64,000 nucleotides of DNA from Sphagnum magellanicum (lineage: Eukaryota; Streptophyta; Sphagnopsida; Sphagnales; Sphagnaceae). The stretch is from NCBI GenBank assembly GCA_021904315.1, contig CM038914.1, forward strand, positions 6,572,001 to 6,636,000, in the 5' to 3' direction. The notes beneath the pieces are model-generated. The model had not been told where the DNA came from, ran no database searches, and saw nothing but the letters and a program-made list of their open reading frames with translations. Below are positions 25,025 to 37,865 of this stretch, one piece after another; within the stretch, counting starts at the first letter, position 1; each line of letters begins with the position of its first letter. Made by a program: the position numbers and the translations under genes.

Positions 25025-26814
25025 ACAATGCCAATTAAGAGAATTACTTTTGTAGTGCAGATTCTTCTGGTGAGTGGAAATTAATCACCCACCAAATTTT
25101 GAAGCAAGGTTTAGCTTGAGGTGGCAACATGGATCTGAGACAACTGATAAAAGCAAAAATCATCTAAAATGAAAGGATCAACAATGCAAGCTCAAGCTCA
25201 GGACAACATGTAGATATGGTAGTTGAGAGGCTCAAAAAGGCTGCAATCATGGAAGAAAAGAATGATATGGCATTATTCACTATACTAGATGAGCAAATAG
25301 TTTATGAAAAAGCATGTGAATATTTACATTTCAAAATGGTTCAATTATTGATATTATTGTTGTCATTTTAATTAAGCAATATATCATTTAAATCAAATTT
25401 TGAGAATTTTGAAGCATTTGAAAATTTGTAAGTTATCCCCAATGAATTTTTAAAAATCTATTAGTGTTAAAAACATCGATCTTTTCAAAAATCCATATTG
25501 CTAATGGAAAAATATTCATCTTATGTTGGGTTTGTGCACACAAATATAAAACAATTATGTGTAGGTGGGTTTATTTTTGCTTGTGACTGGTGGATTGTTG
25601 TTGCTTAACTACTTAGTCCTTCTAGAGCTCAAAAAGATTCAAAAGAAATAAACTTTGGTTGATGTATTCAAATGTTGTTTTTTTAGGCCACCTTATCTTG
25701 CACTCATCCTATGTGCATCTACCATTGCTTTACACGTATTTGGGGTGATAGTAAAAGATGCCTACAACATCTTGAAACATTGTTTCATGTTTTTTTTTTG
25801 TTTTTCTTCGAATTTTGCAAAATATTGTTTATTTCCATCATATCATTCATGGATAAATGTGTGCATTTTAGATTCCATCAACTGGTAGGTCAAATTTTGA
25901 GCAAGAGTTGCTATTAACAATGAAATTCATGTGTATATAGCTTCACGTCTTAGCAATTCAAGCACAAAAGAGGACATTGTTGTTGCCATGCAAGCTTTGG
26001 TCAATGATAGCTTCAAGAATTATTGACATGTGTTTGTCCGAGTCCTAAAATTGTTTGCTAGCTTCAATTGCATGATTCTTTGGAGGAATTGTTTTAATTT
26101 TGTTACCTAGAATTTTTGGGCATGTTTGATAGCTTCAACCACCACTTCATTGAATTTTAATTGTTTTTTCAAGTCTTCCAATATATTTTGCTTGGTTGAT
26201 ATCCCTTTAATGGCCATCACAAAATGCTTCATTACTTCCATTGCCCCACACTTCATCCAACTAGACAATGTTCATTATAGTATTAGTTGAAACTCCATAT
26301 GCAAGTAAGCAAAGGTCAATTGTATATGTTTGAATTGAGTTCAAACCATCTTTTTATTTCTTGGTCTAGATTGAGATTTGCTTCACTATTCTAAATCCAC
26401 CTAATTTTTTTTTCTATAGTTCCAATGACAATGATAATTAGAATTGGTTCAAAATATAGGGTCCAATATGGTTATCAACTTGCTAATTATATATGGTTGT
26501 CAGGACAATTATGAAAGCATTCCATAACCACTTAACTACCTCACTCCTTTCACCAACCCACTTACATATGCATGAATATGAAAAGTCAAATTAACATGCG
26601 CCTTTTTGTAATTGAATTTTCATAATTTTGTTGAATTAATCAATTAAACCAAATTATGAAAAGAATTCCATTCAATTGAATTTGGTTTGAATTGAAACCA
26701 AGTTGATTTCAATCCCTTTTTATTCATTTCAAGCCAATTCAATTCAACTAAATTCTCAATGAGAATGCTAACCCCATTGAATCCAAAGTGCTTAGGCTTT
26801 GGATTTTTGGATTT

Positions 26815-27150
26815 CTAGGCCTAAGTAACTTGACCTAGGTGCCTACCTACCTAGAATAAAAACAAGTCTAGTTTAGGCTAGCCACCTAGGCAACAACCCT
26901 AATATTATTGAGGTTGCAAGCTTAAGAAATTGAACCTTTCAATTTTCACATTGGGGTTTTAAGTCCTAAACCATTAGATCATAACTTTTTATTTATAATA
27001 CATTTTATAACCACAAAACTATAAAAATTCACATGTTTTAACCTAATTAACATACACCACCTTAGGCTAACTGAAGTTGACCTAGGCTAACTTAGGCCAC
27101 CTAACTTAATAAAACAACTTAGGTTGATTTAGGCTAACCTAGGGTACTAA
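26815..27150. repeat. CCTAGG/TTAGGCTA simple-sequence zone
   Basis: Words such as 'gacctagg', 'ttaggcta' and 'ctaggct' recur irregularly over about 330 bp. It has no coding potential. It resembles degenerate simple sequence rather than a clean tandem array. Confidence 0.4.
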
Positions 27151-28639
27151 CAAAAATTTTAAATGATGGAATCATGAATGCAACTTGAATATGATGCAAT
27201 GTTCAAAAGGTGTGAGCATGACAACGTAAACAATAATTGTTCCTGCTCACCAAAATAAACATGTAGATATAAATTAGTTTTAAGGTATTGAAAGGAAGAA
27301 TATTATTTTATTCAATGATTAATATGAGGATAAATTTTAATTTTACTACAATGATTTTGAAAAAACATGTGTTCAATATGCATTTAAGTAGGTTTTTCAA
27401 AAATATAAGTTCTTTTCTTAAAAAAATTTAAGTTGTCCAAATTTGTAGAAGTAAGCAAAACATTGATATATAAAAGTTGAAAAGATACAAATACATTTTA
27501 TGGGTACATCATGTTGGAGATGGAGAAAATTTAATAATTCATCTACTTCTAATGTAGAAGTATGTTTATCCACAATTTGATCATCCAATTTCAAACATAT
27601 TTGTTGCTTAGTTTTTTTAATATTAAAGTTTGTCAAATTTTGTAATCAACTTACTATAATCTCAAAAAAAAAGGGTCATGCTTTCATAATGAATTATTTA
27701 AAATGATTTTCAATCTACTTATTTTTACTTGTGCCAAAAATTGGACCATTTTTTTATTGCATTTTTTTTGGGGCTCTATTTTACAATGCTTTCACCCCAA
27801 AGATAGATACACACATTATTAAAGAATTATATTGAAACAACTCCCAACGTCCAAAGATGAGGGACAAAACTATTTCATTACCATTTTAGCAACTTTACTT
27901 AGATTCAAAACTTGTTTTCATGATGCACACATACTACCAAGTGCACAAGTTCTCCTATCCTCCCCCTCAAAGAAAAAAAATGGGCCCTCCTAATTTGGTG
28001 CATGTTCAACCTTCTCATTGGGCTGCATGCAAGTTCTACTCCTAAAATTGGTTGTCAGCAATTTTTGGCCTAAAGTAACACCCCTTCTACAAAACCTATT
28101 CAATCAAGATAATTAATTAAATAAGTTGTGAAGCATAATGAAAACAAGGTGCACAAAAAATGTGCAAGAAACCAATCTATAAATAACTCTTACACATTAA
28201 ACTATTAGTTCACTCAAGAGAACATTACAAAAAAAACAAGTTCAAACCACCAAATCTAGCAATCCTAATGGCTTGAAAAAAAAAATCTTCAAGCCTACAC
28301 ACAATTCAATTCCACTAAACCTTGAAAAGAATGATTCCTTCTATCATCTTTGTGTACTGGGAGGAGTGTCAAGTTTCCCCCTCAACATGCCGATTTGCAA
28401 GAGGATGGATGCTTTCAGGCATGAGAATGAGATCTCCTGTGGATGTCAACTTGCAGCAGAGAATGAGAAAGACCCAGCTGATCACCAGTGCTCAGAAGCC
28501 CATGATGGATCCATCATAGCAACCACCACCTCAGCTGTCTGTCATGTTATTTTAGCAGGTAGGTGGATGGTGGGGTTGGTTTCAGGGAAGAAATCATCTG
28601 AAGTGTTGTTGAAGGGTATAATAATAATGAATTGTTGCA

Positions 28640-29530
28640 ATTATGGTTAATAGTGTAAGAATTTTGTAGGAAGAAGAAGTCTCTGAAGTGTTGAAGGGTA
28701 AAATAATTAATTGTTGCAACTATGGTTGCTACAAGAATTTGTAGGAAGAAAAAAAGTCTTTGAAGTTGAACTTGGTATGACAAGTGTTGCACTATACAGG
28801 TTGATACGAAGAATTTGTAGGGAAGAAAGGTGGAGTACACTACTAAGTTGTTCCACTATGGTTGATGCAAGAATTTTGTAGCAAGAACGAGCTTTTAAGT
28901 GTTTGTTGGGTATAAGAATTGTTGCAATATCGCGGTTCGATGCAAGAGATCTGTAGGAAGAAGAAGTCTCTGAAGTGTTTGGTATAAGAATTATGGGTGC
29001 ACTTAGATGGTCGATGCAAAAATTGGTAGCAAGAAGAAATCTCTGAAGTTTTTTGGTATAATAATAATTTTTGCAACATGGTTGATGCAGCAACATCTGT
29101 AGGAAGAGCATTGTCTCTGAAGTGTTTGATACAAGAAGAATTGTTGCGATATGGAACTGATACAAGAAATTTGTAGCAAGAAGTCGTCTCTGAACTGTTT
29201 TGGTATATAACAATTGTTGCACTACGCAGGTTGATAAAAGAATGTGTAGGAAGAAGAAGAAGAAGAAGTCTCTGAAGTGGTTTGGTATTAGAATCTGTTC
29301 TTGTTGCACTATCACGCAGGTTGATACACGATCTGTAGCAAAGAAGAAGAAGTCTCTGTAGTAGGAAGCAAGTCTCTGAAGTGTTTGGTACTAGAATTTG
29401 TTGTAACCATTGCAATAGGGTTGTTGATACAAGAATCTGTAGGAAGAAGAAGAAGTTTTGGTGGAAAATCTATAGGAAGAAGAACAAGAAGAAGAATTCT
29501 CTGAAGAAGAAGTCTCTCAAGTGTTTTGGT
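28640..29530 (+). repeat. Degenerate minisatellite, about 75-85 bp unit
   Basis: Roughly ten to twelve units follow the order 'ggttgatgcaagaat', 'tgtaggaagaagaagtctct', 'gaagtgtttggtataagaat' and 'tgttgca', with substitutions and indels. The minus strand stays open for up to about 200 codons in two frames, giving repetitive Thr/Ser/Phe/Asn-rich peptides. Because several frames are open at once and units vary in length, I treat these as by-products of the repeat. It ends about 500 bp before the RABC start codon. Confidence 0.85.
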
Positions 29531-29610
29531 AGACAATTGTTGTTGCAATGACGATATGGTCAATGCAAGAGCTTGCGCAGGGATTCTGATTGCAGTTGTT
29601 GCTTGTTTGT

Positions 29611-29632
29611 TTGTCTGTCTGTCTGTCTATAA
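29611..29632 (+). repeat. CTGT microsatellite
   Basis: A short run of 'gtctgtctgtctgtcta' lies between the minisatellite and the RABC leader. Confidence 0.6.
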
Positions 29633-30026
29633 ATGGAAAACTGCATTCGACAACAAAAAAAGAGTAGCACAAAAGAAACCGAGTCTATGTCCGCGCACAT
29701 ACATACATACATTCATGCATGCACACAAGGGAGCCGGACTCGACCGCAAAGCTCGCCGCTCGAGGAAAGCTCGCAGGCATCGGTGGGCGACAATTAGGGT
29801 TTCAGAAGCAGAGAGATACAAACCAAGCAAGAGTGTTTCTTACCAATTAGGGTTGGAGTTTCTGCAAGTTTCTTGCAAGTTCGCTGGTCGTCTGGAGGAA
29901 TCATCGGAGTAGCGGCGATCGAAGAATTGAAGAGAACAGAACGGAAGTGTAGGTATTTCGAAGCTTTTTTGTTGTGTGAAAGGAAGAATAATTGAAGAAG
30001 AGGGGCGGAGAGAGAGAGATTAAGCA

Positions 30027-30680
30027 ATGGGGATGAGAAATACTAATGCGAGTGGGGAATTCGATCATCTCTTCAAGGTCCTCTTGATTGGTGACTCGGG
30101 AGTGGGCAAGAGCAGTTTGCTTCTCCGCTTCACTTCCGACACTTTTGACGACCTTTCACCCACAATAGGCGTCGATTTCAAGTTGAAGATGATGTCATTG
30201 CAAGGGAAGAGGCTGAAGCTCACCATATGGGACACGGCCGGACAAGAGAGGTTCAGAACTTTGACTAGCTCGTACTATAGAGGAGCACAAGGAGTGATCT
30301 TAGTCTACGATGTGACAAAACGGGAGACCTTCACGAACTTGTCGGACATATGGCTCAAGGAAGTGGAACGGTACTCAACCAACCAAGATTGTATCAAGAT
30401 GCTGATCGGCAACAAAGTGGATCTGGAAGAATCCCAGCGTGTTGTGACGAAGAGAGAAGGGATTGCGTTTGCTCGACAACACGGATGCTTGTTTCTTGAG
30501 GCCAGTGCAAAGACCAGCATCAATGTCCAACGTTGCTTCGATGAACTTGTACAGAAGATTTTAGATACTCCCAGCTTGACTGCAGATACCTCCTCACAGT
30601 TGAAGAAGAATTTGCTGAGACCAGCTCAAACTCCTGAGCAAACTCCTGACCTCTCTGCCTCCTCTGCTTGTGGTTGTTGA
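30027..30680 (+). CDS. RABC: RABC (Rab18-class) small GTPase
   Basis: This is a Rab GTPase of the RABC/Rab18 class, which in eukaryotes acts on ER, lipid-droplet and early secretory or autophagic membranes. The 217 aa frame is intronless and shows all the switch and nucleotide-binding motifs: P-loop GDSGVGKS (Lys28), switch I Thr46 in [18 protein letters not shown] (68-76), NKVD (129-132) and SAK (160-162). The protein ends Cys-Gly-Cys, a CxC type double geranylgeranylation signal. Segments such as TFTNLSDIW and [11 protein letters not shown] are typical of plant RABC proteins. The ATG follows a GA-rich leader. A single exon is notable because many plant Rab genes have introns. Confidence 0.95.
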   Translation: MGMRNTNASGEFDHLFKVLLIGDSGVGKSSLLLRFTSDTFDDLSPTIGVDFKLKMMSLQGKRLKLTIWDTAGQERFRTLTSSYYRGAQGVILVYDVTKRETFTNLSDIWLKEVERYSTNQDCIKMLIGNKVDLEESQRVVTKREGIAFARQHGCLFLEASAKTSINVQRCFDELVQKILDTPSLTADTSSQLKKNLLRPAQTPEQTPDLSASSACGC

Positions 30681-31330
30681 TAGGTATTATCTTTTGCAAG
30701 CTCCCCTAGATACCCATGTGACTATTGTTCATATGATGATAAGCTCCTCCTTTTGCAAACTCTCTCCTCTTTTTTGTAAATCAATCAACCAATGACTCTT
30801 TGATTTCTCTAAAAAAAATTCCCCAAACTTGCTTGGGTTGTGGTTCTCTTGTTCTCGTGACTTGTCTGCATGTGTGCTGTCAAGCTGAAGTCAAGTAGGA
30901 GTTTCTTGCATATCTTGCAGTTTGATAGTTTGTCGGCTACTCAACATTTCTGTAGTTGAGTGTGAATAGTTGTTGATCGATTGGAAGAAGAGAATCACAT
31001 CAGGTTTCAAGACCTAGTTGCAGTGGCTGCACTGTGGCTCCTCCAGTACTTTACCGATTTTGTTCAACAGAATGTTTCTGCTACTATCTGGAGTAGCTAG
31101 CTATATCTTGAAAGTGGTTGTTTGTTTCTATTTGTTGAATTGGTTTTCTACCACAACATGTTGCACCGGTTGAGGTCATCATTGTCAATATGTCATCTGC
31201 AGCTAAAATGTGTTTGTTTCTCTGGAAATATCTCATTGAAAGACATGAGGTTTGTATTTTTGTTGGTTGCAAGTGAAATGGATGGCAGTAGAATGAGAGA
31301 GAGGATGCTAATGTTGTGTTTTGGATGAGG

Positions 31331-31464
31331 TTTCTGAAGTTGGTTCTGGTGGGATCCTTCAGCCTTCAGTTCTCAGATTAGATTGGGTATGCTGAGTTTT
31401 GTATGGGGTTTCTAAAATTAGTTCTGGTGGGATCCTTCAGCCTTCAGTTCTGAGATTAGATTGA
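31331..31464 (+). repeat. Two-unit direct duplication, about 87 bp period
   Basis: The segment 'tggttctggtgggatccttc' with 'agccttcagttct' and 'agattagattg' appears twice with only a few differences. Confidence 0.8.
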
Positions 31465-31597
31465 CTAGATTCATTCATGGTTCAATTTTGGAGATTTAGG
31501 GGTATCTTAAAATGCCGCCAGTATACTTGCATGTGTTTTGTGAATTGAAGGTAAAAGGTCTTGTTCAAGTCTTATTTGTTCTCAGGAATCATGGTGG

Positions 31598-31626
31598 TGA
31601 TGATGATGATGATGATGATGATGATT
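31598..31626 (+). repeat. GAT microsatellite
   Basis: About nine consecutive GAT units in non-coding DNA. Confidence 0.9.
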
Positions 31627-33606
31627 TGTAAGCTGTGTCTCGCCTTGTCCAACATGTAGTCTGCAATTATGTTGCCAAAAGGATAAGTTTTAATTGAGGT
31701 TTTTAGATACTGGATTTTCATGTTGATAGGATAATGAACTGCAAAGATGTTTCCTTGTACAGCAAGCTAAATTGAAATGAAGTTTACCCTCACAAGTTTG
31801 TTGCTGCTTGAATGGCATCTTCTTCTCTTTTCTTTTTCTTGGATTAGCTAAGTTTCTTGATTGTTGGTTTGTTGGTTTGTGGGTCTTGATCAACATCATG
31901 ACTATGTTTTTTTTGTTGCTTCTAAGAGTGCAATAGAAATTTAGAAAATAGATTTTTGTATAATTGTTTGTCTGAAACTAGGGATGAGGAGTTCTCAGGG
32001 TTTTTCCTTGTCAAAGCATTCTGCCATTCATGTACCCTAGAACTCTTGTTACTTCAAATTTCCCTAGAATTTTAATATTTGAACTCTTGGTTGCAAGGAG
32101 CTAAGGAAAGGGCTTAAGGAGACTGTTGAAGCTCAAAAAATTTATGTTGCATGTCCATTTTGAGGAATTATTACCAATCATACTAAAAAGGAATGCTTTG
32201 TTTTGTAATGTTGGGATCTCCCAAACCATGGGGCCCCTGGCTGTGTTCATGGTTCTGTGGGAAAATCCTCAATGAGTAGGGGTGCAGGGAGGTGAAATTT
32301 TTGAAATGCTTAGACCTGAAATGTAGGAGATGTTGAATTTTTGAGTATTTTCATTGCTGGAAATTCTCAAAATCCGATAAGAATCAAAATTTTAAATTCT
32401 AGGGAAATTCAAGGTGCATGGGAAAGCTCTTCATGAGTGTGGGTGCACTGAGTTAGTTTTGAAATTTTCCGACATATGATAGGCTAATTATTGAATTTTC
32501 AGTACAAAATTACTCAAATTTGCACTTTTTTTTTAGTACTGTACAAATTTGTACTGAATTTTGAGTAATTGTACTGAATTACAATCAAGCATCAGTTTTT
32601 TAGGGCAATTGGATTTTGCATAAATGTATACACTTTCTAAAACTATGTTACAATATGTGCTCAACTACACAAGCCACACTCTGACCATTTGGCAAACTTA
32701 CGCGTGTGGAAGCATGGAATTATGTTGCATCATCATGTCAGGCAATTATTTATTATTGATACCATTTGATAGTTGGTAATCCTAGAGGAGTGTCTGGCTC
32801 ATTTTTTATGACAAAATGATTTTGTCAATTGGAATAGAATGCCTACCGAATAGTTTGTCCATGACTTTAGATCAGGTTTCCATGCTTCCAAAATTTAGCA
32901 CATCTTTAAGATGTCAGTATATATGCATTTTTCTTTCTCATTTGCATTTAAATCACCATTCCCCAAAATAGGGGCAATAAATGAACTCCTCTCGTTGACT
33001 CTTAGATATCTTGGGCTTGTGGTAAACAACAACCCTTCGCCATTACATAGGAAGGTCATCTCTTAGAACTCCACTGAAAATTAGTGGTTGTAAAGTGTAA
33101 ACCTTATCTGGCCACAAACATCAACTTGTCACAATTGAATAGGAAGGTCATCATTTACACTAGGTGAAGAGTGATACCTACCTTGTTTTTAGCATTATTG
33201 GCCAGCCAAAAAAGTCAATGATTTTTTTTAAAAAGTGCATATCATCAATCAACTTTTGTTTTGAAAAGACTCTGTATATGTTATCTCATGTGCAAAAGAA
33301 TCAATGCAAATGTAAAGAACACACTATTTGTCATGAGCAATGGGAACCTTTAGGATTGATAGATAGGTAAGATAGGTTGACTATATGGAAAGCTAAACTT
33401 CAAACACCTACGATTATTTTTGATACCATACAGATTTTTGAGTTTAAAGGCTTCATTATTTTCCTTAGGGTTATGTGACATATTTCAAGCTATGAAGGAA
33501 GTTCATGTAAGAATCCATAAGATCTCAAGACAACAGACTTTTTCTTGTATAGTGATATGTACAGGTAACTAAAAAATAAAAATTATGCTACTGATCAAAA
33601 ATCTTT

Positions 33607-34160
33607 ATGCAAGAGGAGGTACTTCCCTGCCGGAGTTACTTACCTCGTGATGATGGCTCAGACTCGACCCTAACATTACATATGCCCATAGTTGTTAATG
33701 CAGTCAGTACAAGACTAATGCAGCAATTTTTTCCCCTCAGTCTGCCCTTTGCCCTCTTTTATTTCACCTTGTTAGAGTTTTCACCCTCAATGACCTCCCA
33801 TGTTACAAGTACCAAGGGGCACAGAAAATGTCAGGTAGAATGTGCCGCGGGTCTTGTAGCATGTTACATATGCCTAGTACCCACAACATGCCCAAAACAT
33901 GTATGGCATGGACCCAAAACATGTCTAAAAATGCCAAGGTGAAAAAAAATGGGGTAAAGAACAGACGCAAAGAAAAAGAATTGCAGCAGTACTCCATTCA
34001 CAACTACAGGCACATGTAATGTTAGGGGGAGACCCTTTCCTGCAGGAGTTACCTGCATGTGATGGCTCTTGACTTGGGCTCCACCTTCATCTCACTCACC
34101 CTGTGATGACTCAGACTCGGGCTCCACACTACTTGGGCTCCACCCTCATCTCTCTCACCT
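33607..34160. repeat. Foldback with flanking direct repeats
   Basis: The segment 33669-33733 ('cctaacattacatatgcc' through 'gcagcaatttttt') is matched in reverse complement at about 33972-34027. Just outside each arm, 'ttccctgccggagttact' near 33620 and 'tttcctgcaggagttacc' near 34035 are in direct orientation. Both are followed by 'tgatggctc' and 'gactcg/gacttggg' words that recur again up to 34160. This looks like a small rearranged mobile element. No coding capacity is recognised. Confidence 0.55.
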
Positions 34161-34899
34161 CCTGTAAAGAACCTCCCCTTATACATAGTACAGGGGCAGC
34201 TTCAAGGCATCTGTCAAATAACTAATTAATTTTAAAGAATCCATGCCAAATACTCTACTTTCAGATCACCCATGTTTGGCAGATAAGAACCCCCTGTAGT
34301 CTGTTAGCATAATCAAGGCACACAAGAAGTTATCCAAAAGATAGGATTCAAGAGAAACTAAACCAGTTTCCCCATGCAAACAAGGAATGACAAAATAAGT
34401 TGGTGTGCAAATTAAACATTTATGCTTTTGAAAGTTGCCAACATTGGCATGCTGCTAAGGATATGCTCAGACTATCAACAACCCGTCATCATGACACACA
34501 ATGACTAGCTTCCATTATTCCTCACCAACCTCATCAGTACCCACATGAGTTCATATGTGCTCAACTGAGCTAACAATCTCCCAACCATGGGTGTAAATAA
34601 GTGCTCCAAACTTAGGGCAAACGCAGAATACTGCATCCTTTGATCAGATTTCTAATACACACTCCTGCTCTCTCAGAGCACTCAAGAGAAAGAACCAAAT
34701 CAATACCACATTGCCTAATCTCAATTCATAAAGGCATATATTTTGGAAGAGTTAATCTTAGACAGAATACCAGTTCCTGGTCAAAAAAAATCAATAATAA
34801 TAAGGCAAGTTATACTATTGAGCTCCCCAGATTGACAACTATGCATATTCAATAAATTATTCAAAATTTATGGGCATGTTTGCACACCAATAGGTGTTA

Positions 34900-37151
34900 T
34901 CAAAAGCGCCCAATTTCATTGATTATGCATTGCTGTAGGCTCTGCCCTGAGCGGGAACTGGCATTCAGCACTCCCAAGGGTTCACGCAGGGTGAACACCA
35001 CTTCTTTGGTCTTGCCAAAATACACCTGCACCACAAACAATACTTCTTAATGTTTAACCTTCTGAGAGGACACGGAATTTTGAGAGTCAAGGGCTGCCAG
35101 CCTCCATACTATCAAGACAGCACCTGATTTGAAATGCACTACATCTAGGACAGTCAGTAAAAAGTTGAGAATGAAATGATGCTATTCCAGACTTCTCACA
35201 GTTTTCTATCTAATTGAATAAAGCTGACAGCCCTGAATAAAGCTGCTCCTTCCAAATCCATCCTCAAGATGCAGAAGTTAACCTGATCAAGCCCATTTCG
35301 CATCTTACTTTCCATCTCCTCAATCATACGCCCCATGTTGCATAAGTGGCCATCTGTCATAGATGCATCTGCCTCCATCTGCAACTTACACTCAATGTCA
35401 TAAATCCATAATAACCTGTACTAAGCTAACTTAAGAAATTAGCCAGTCAATTGCATAGAAATTATAGCAAGCAACATCACTAGCATGTTTTACAATGTAC
35501 AGGTCATGAAAGGCTCTTAATCGAAAGGTTCTATGGTATCAAACAGAACCTGGCGGGTAATTGAGCCAGACAAACTGAAGGAACCAGAAGACTGGTCAGC
35601 TGTAGTAAGGGCAAGCATGACTGTGCTTGTCAGACAGTAGTGCACTGACCCTTCATCTTCCTCTCCAACCTGTTGAACCCACAATGTTTCAAGACATTAG
35701 AGCTCTGCTTCCAATGTAAAGTCATAACTGAGCATTTGTGAATGCCTTGAAGCAACCAGCTTCAATGGGTCAGTCAGTTGATAATTTGACTTTCAAATCC
35801 TCTCATTGGTATCTGAAATTCATGGCAATGATATGACCTCAATGACATGGATAGCATCCCATAGTCCCTGCTGCAGAAGGCCACGTCGTCCATCTGCAGA
35901 TTCTGAGCCATCTGAAGCATCCAATATAACTGATGTTTGTCAGAATCTATCTGCATACACAATCCTCCAAAGCAAACATTACAATCAGAAGTACAAATGC
36001 TACCATCAAATGCTGCAACGGAAATTCCATATTTGATAACTCCTGAGGAAAAACAAAGAATTCACAAACTGCCCAGTGCAGCCAGTCGGTTATGAACGTT
36101 TCTCTACTACTGCAAATGTTATTAAACTTCATGAGGAAGACATACCTTTTGTTACTAGGAAACAAGCTACAAAGCCCTTCCCATGTTCTGGCTCCCACAG
36201 GTACACAGATGAGATACCACCCTCATAGTACCTATCATGGTGTGTGCCTTGCATATTTCAGTTGCTGGAAATTGATAGTAAAATCAACAGACTTGCAAAA
36301 CTCCAATTACTTATGGAGGAGAAATTGAAGAAAACATTGCAGTTCTCAAAAAATTTGAAAGAAAAAAAGCAGAGGAACATGATAATGAACAATGGAAGGG
36401 AAAGAGAAAAGAAGGTCGTCAAGGACCTCACTGGTCACGGTAAATAGAGAAGACCTCATTGGCCTCCTGTTCCAGCTTGCGCAACTCTGCTGATGGCTGT
36501 ACCCCATCCTCCAATGGGGGACTGTACTTGCTGGACCATGGCGATCTGCTCAAGAGACCATGCCCCCACATCAATCATCATCATCTGTTTACTCATTGTT
36601 GTTGACAGCATGGTCTGACAAAAGAAGGAAGAGAGAGGCTTTCCAACACTTGAACAATGAATGCTCAGTCGATTTCCCTTTCATGAAGACAAGCTCTGAG
36701 GCAACGAGTGAGTGATGCTGGAACATGCTTGTGATGTAACTAGGGTTTTCCACCAGAAGCAGCAGTCCCAGATTGGCATTAATTTACCTGTAAGAATCGC
36801 CGTCTCGATTGTAGTCGCACAGAAGATATTGCTTAGCATGTTCTTCATCGCAAGCAACCTGCACTTCTTCCCAAGAAGCAATTTCTACCATCAATTCTCA
36901 AACCACAAATGTTCGAACGCATGAACGTGATTTTTTGCCGATCATAGCGAGTCACTAACGAAGGCAAAGAAGATCCACAAAAAAGCCAAGGAAGAAGACA
37001 AAACGCCAAACCAAAACAAAACCTGAAGAGGTTGATCGACACGGGAGAGAAGCTCCGGCGACTGAGAAGGCAACAAAGCCAGCAAGGAAGCCAAGGCCTG
37101 CTGACACTCCGCCGGCGGCATTCTACGCATCAAATCCATGGCTGCCTCCAT
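34900..37151 (-). CDS. CPB: F-actin capping protein beta subunit
   Basis: This is the beta subunit of the heterodimeric CapZ-type capping protein, which binds barbed ends of actin filaments together with the alpha subunit in the cytoplasm. The minus-strand exons are 37151-37023, 36858-36788, 36545-36432, 36231-36146, 35893-35838, 35669-35550, 35378-35283 and 35025-34900. All borders are GT-AG, phases agree, and the product is 265 aa, close to the family's usual length. Recognisable segments in order are [104 protein letters not shown] and [17 protein letters not shown]. The carboxyl end (after [10 protein letters not shown]) is less conserved, as usual for the actin-binding tentacle. It is divergent from RPN8 with 714 bp between start codons. 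Confidence 0.97.
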
Positions 37152-37865
37152 GGCGACCTCCTCCTCCTTCTCCTCCTTCAAACCTCGATCTCTTCCTATC
37201 TTGAAGTGCAACTGAGAACAAAACAAAAGAGTTTGAAACCTCCTCACATTTCCTTCCCTCTTGACAATAGCTTCAACGCATCTTCACTCAATTCTTCGGC
37301 ATCTTTCGCAAGAAGAACAAAACACACACGCACACCCCAAAACACACTTCGGAATTTTGCGATATTGTTCAGCGAATGCAAATTTCGCGGGCGGGCGCGC
37401 GCGCTTCTTCGTTCAGCGCGGATGCCGCGTGCCTGCGCTTCGTCTTCTTCCCGATTCCCGACGAAGCTCCCATTGACGTTCCCGACGTTCTTTGACGGAA
37501 GGCCAGAGGAGGGACGTGGGGGGAGACAACAATAATAATTAGGGTTTGGTGTTCGCGTTTGTCGCTTTCGTCGTTCGCTTTCACGCTTCCCTGATTAGGG
37601 TTCCGGGTTTGCACGGATCTCACGGGTCGACAGACAGCGAGAACGAGACAGAAGAGACAGAGAAAGGATACCAGAGAGGAGAGTGTTAGACAGAAGAGGG
37701 AGAAGGACAATCGAGAAACAGAGAGAAGAGAGAGAGTAGCAGTGTTGAGAAGAAGTGCAAGCCTTAGGAAGCAGAGGAAGGAAGGAAGGAAGGAAGGAGG
37801 AGAACGGCAGGTGGACAGAAAAAAAAAAGAGCTACCTAAGAAGAGGAAGGCTTGTATATCACGAG
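37152..37865. promoter_or_regulatory. Shared bidirectional promoter region, CPB / RPN8
   Basis: The two start codons face away from each other across 714 bp, so this interval must hold both core promoters and leaders. It is locally GC-richer than its surroundings near 37380-37640. Toward RPN8 it becomes purine-rich (GAGA words at 37640-37740 and a GGAA run near 37783-37800). I could not place a TATA box or transcription start with confidence. Confidence 0.7.

Larger units (their letters stand above)
23106..30026. other. Intergenic, between CBP60 and RABC
   Basis: The first few hundred bases probably hold the CBP60 3' untranslated region. An element with inverted-repeat ends spans 24031-25024. 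From 25.0 to 28.2 kb the DNA is very AT-rich, with a CCTAGG/TTAGGCTA-like simple-sequence zone near 26815-27150 and no supported gene. A minisatellite runs from about 28640 to 29530, and a CTGT run lies near 29611-29630. The last 400 bases are the likely RABC promoter and leader, which ends in a GA run at 30010-30019. Confidence 0.6.
30681..34899. other. Intergenic, between RABC and capping protein beta
   Basis: The first several hundred bases are likely RABC 3' untranslated sequence. No other gene is supported. A two-unit duplication lies at 31331-31464, a GAT microsatellite at 31598-31626, and a foldback with nearby direct repeats at 33607-34160. The rest is AT-rich single-copy-looking DNA. 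Confidence 0.6.

Noticed and set aside
25655..26040. Possible remnant of a hAT/DUF659-type transposase
   Set aside because: Some words faintly resemble that family, but frames are broken and I see no catalytic or zinc-finger motif.
28273..28650. 125-codon plus-strand frame before the minisatellite
   Set aside because: No recognisable domain, no supporting exon partner, low-information composition.
28707..29415. Two overlapping minus-strand frames of about 190-200 codons
   Set aside because: They lie wholly within a degenerate minisatellite, are open in more than one frame and give repetitive peptides without a domain.
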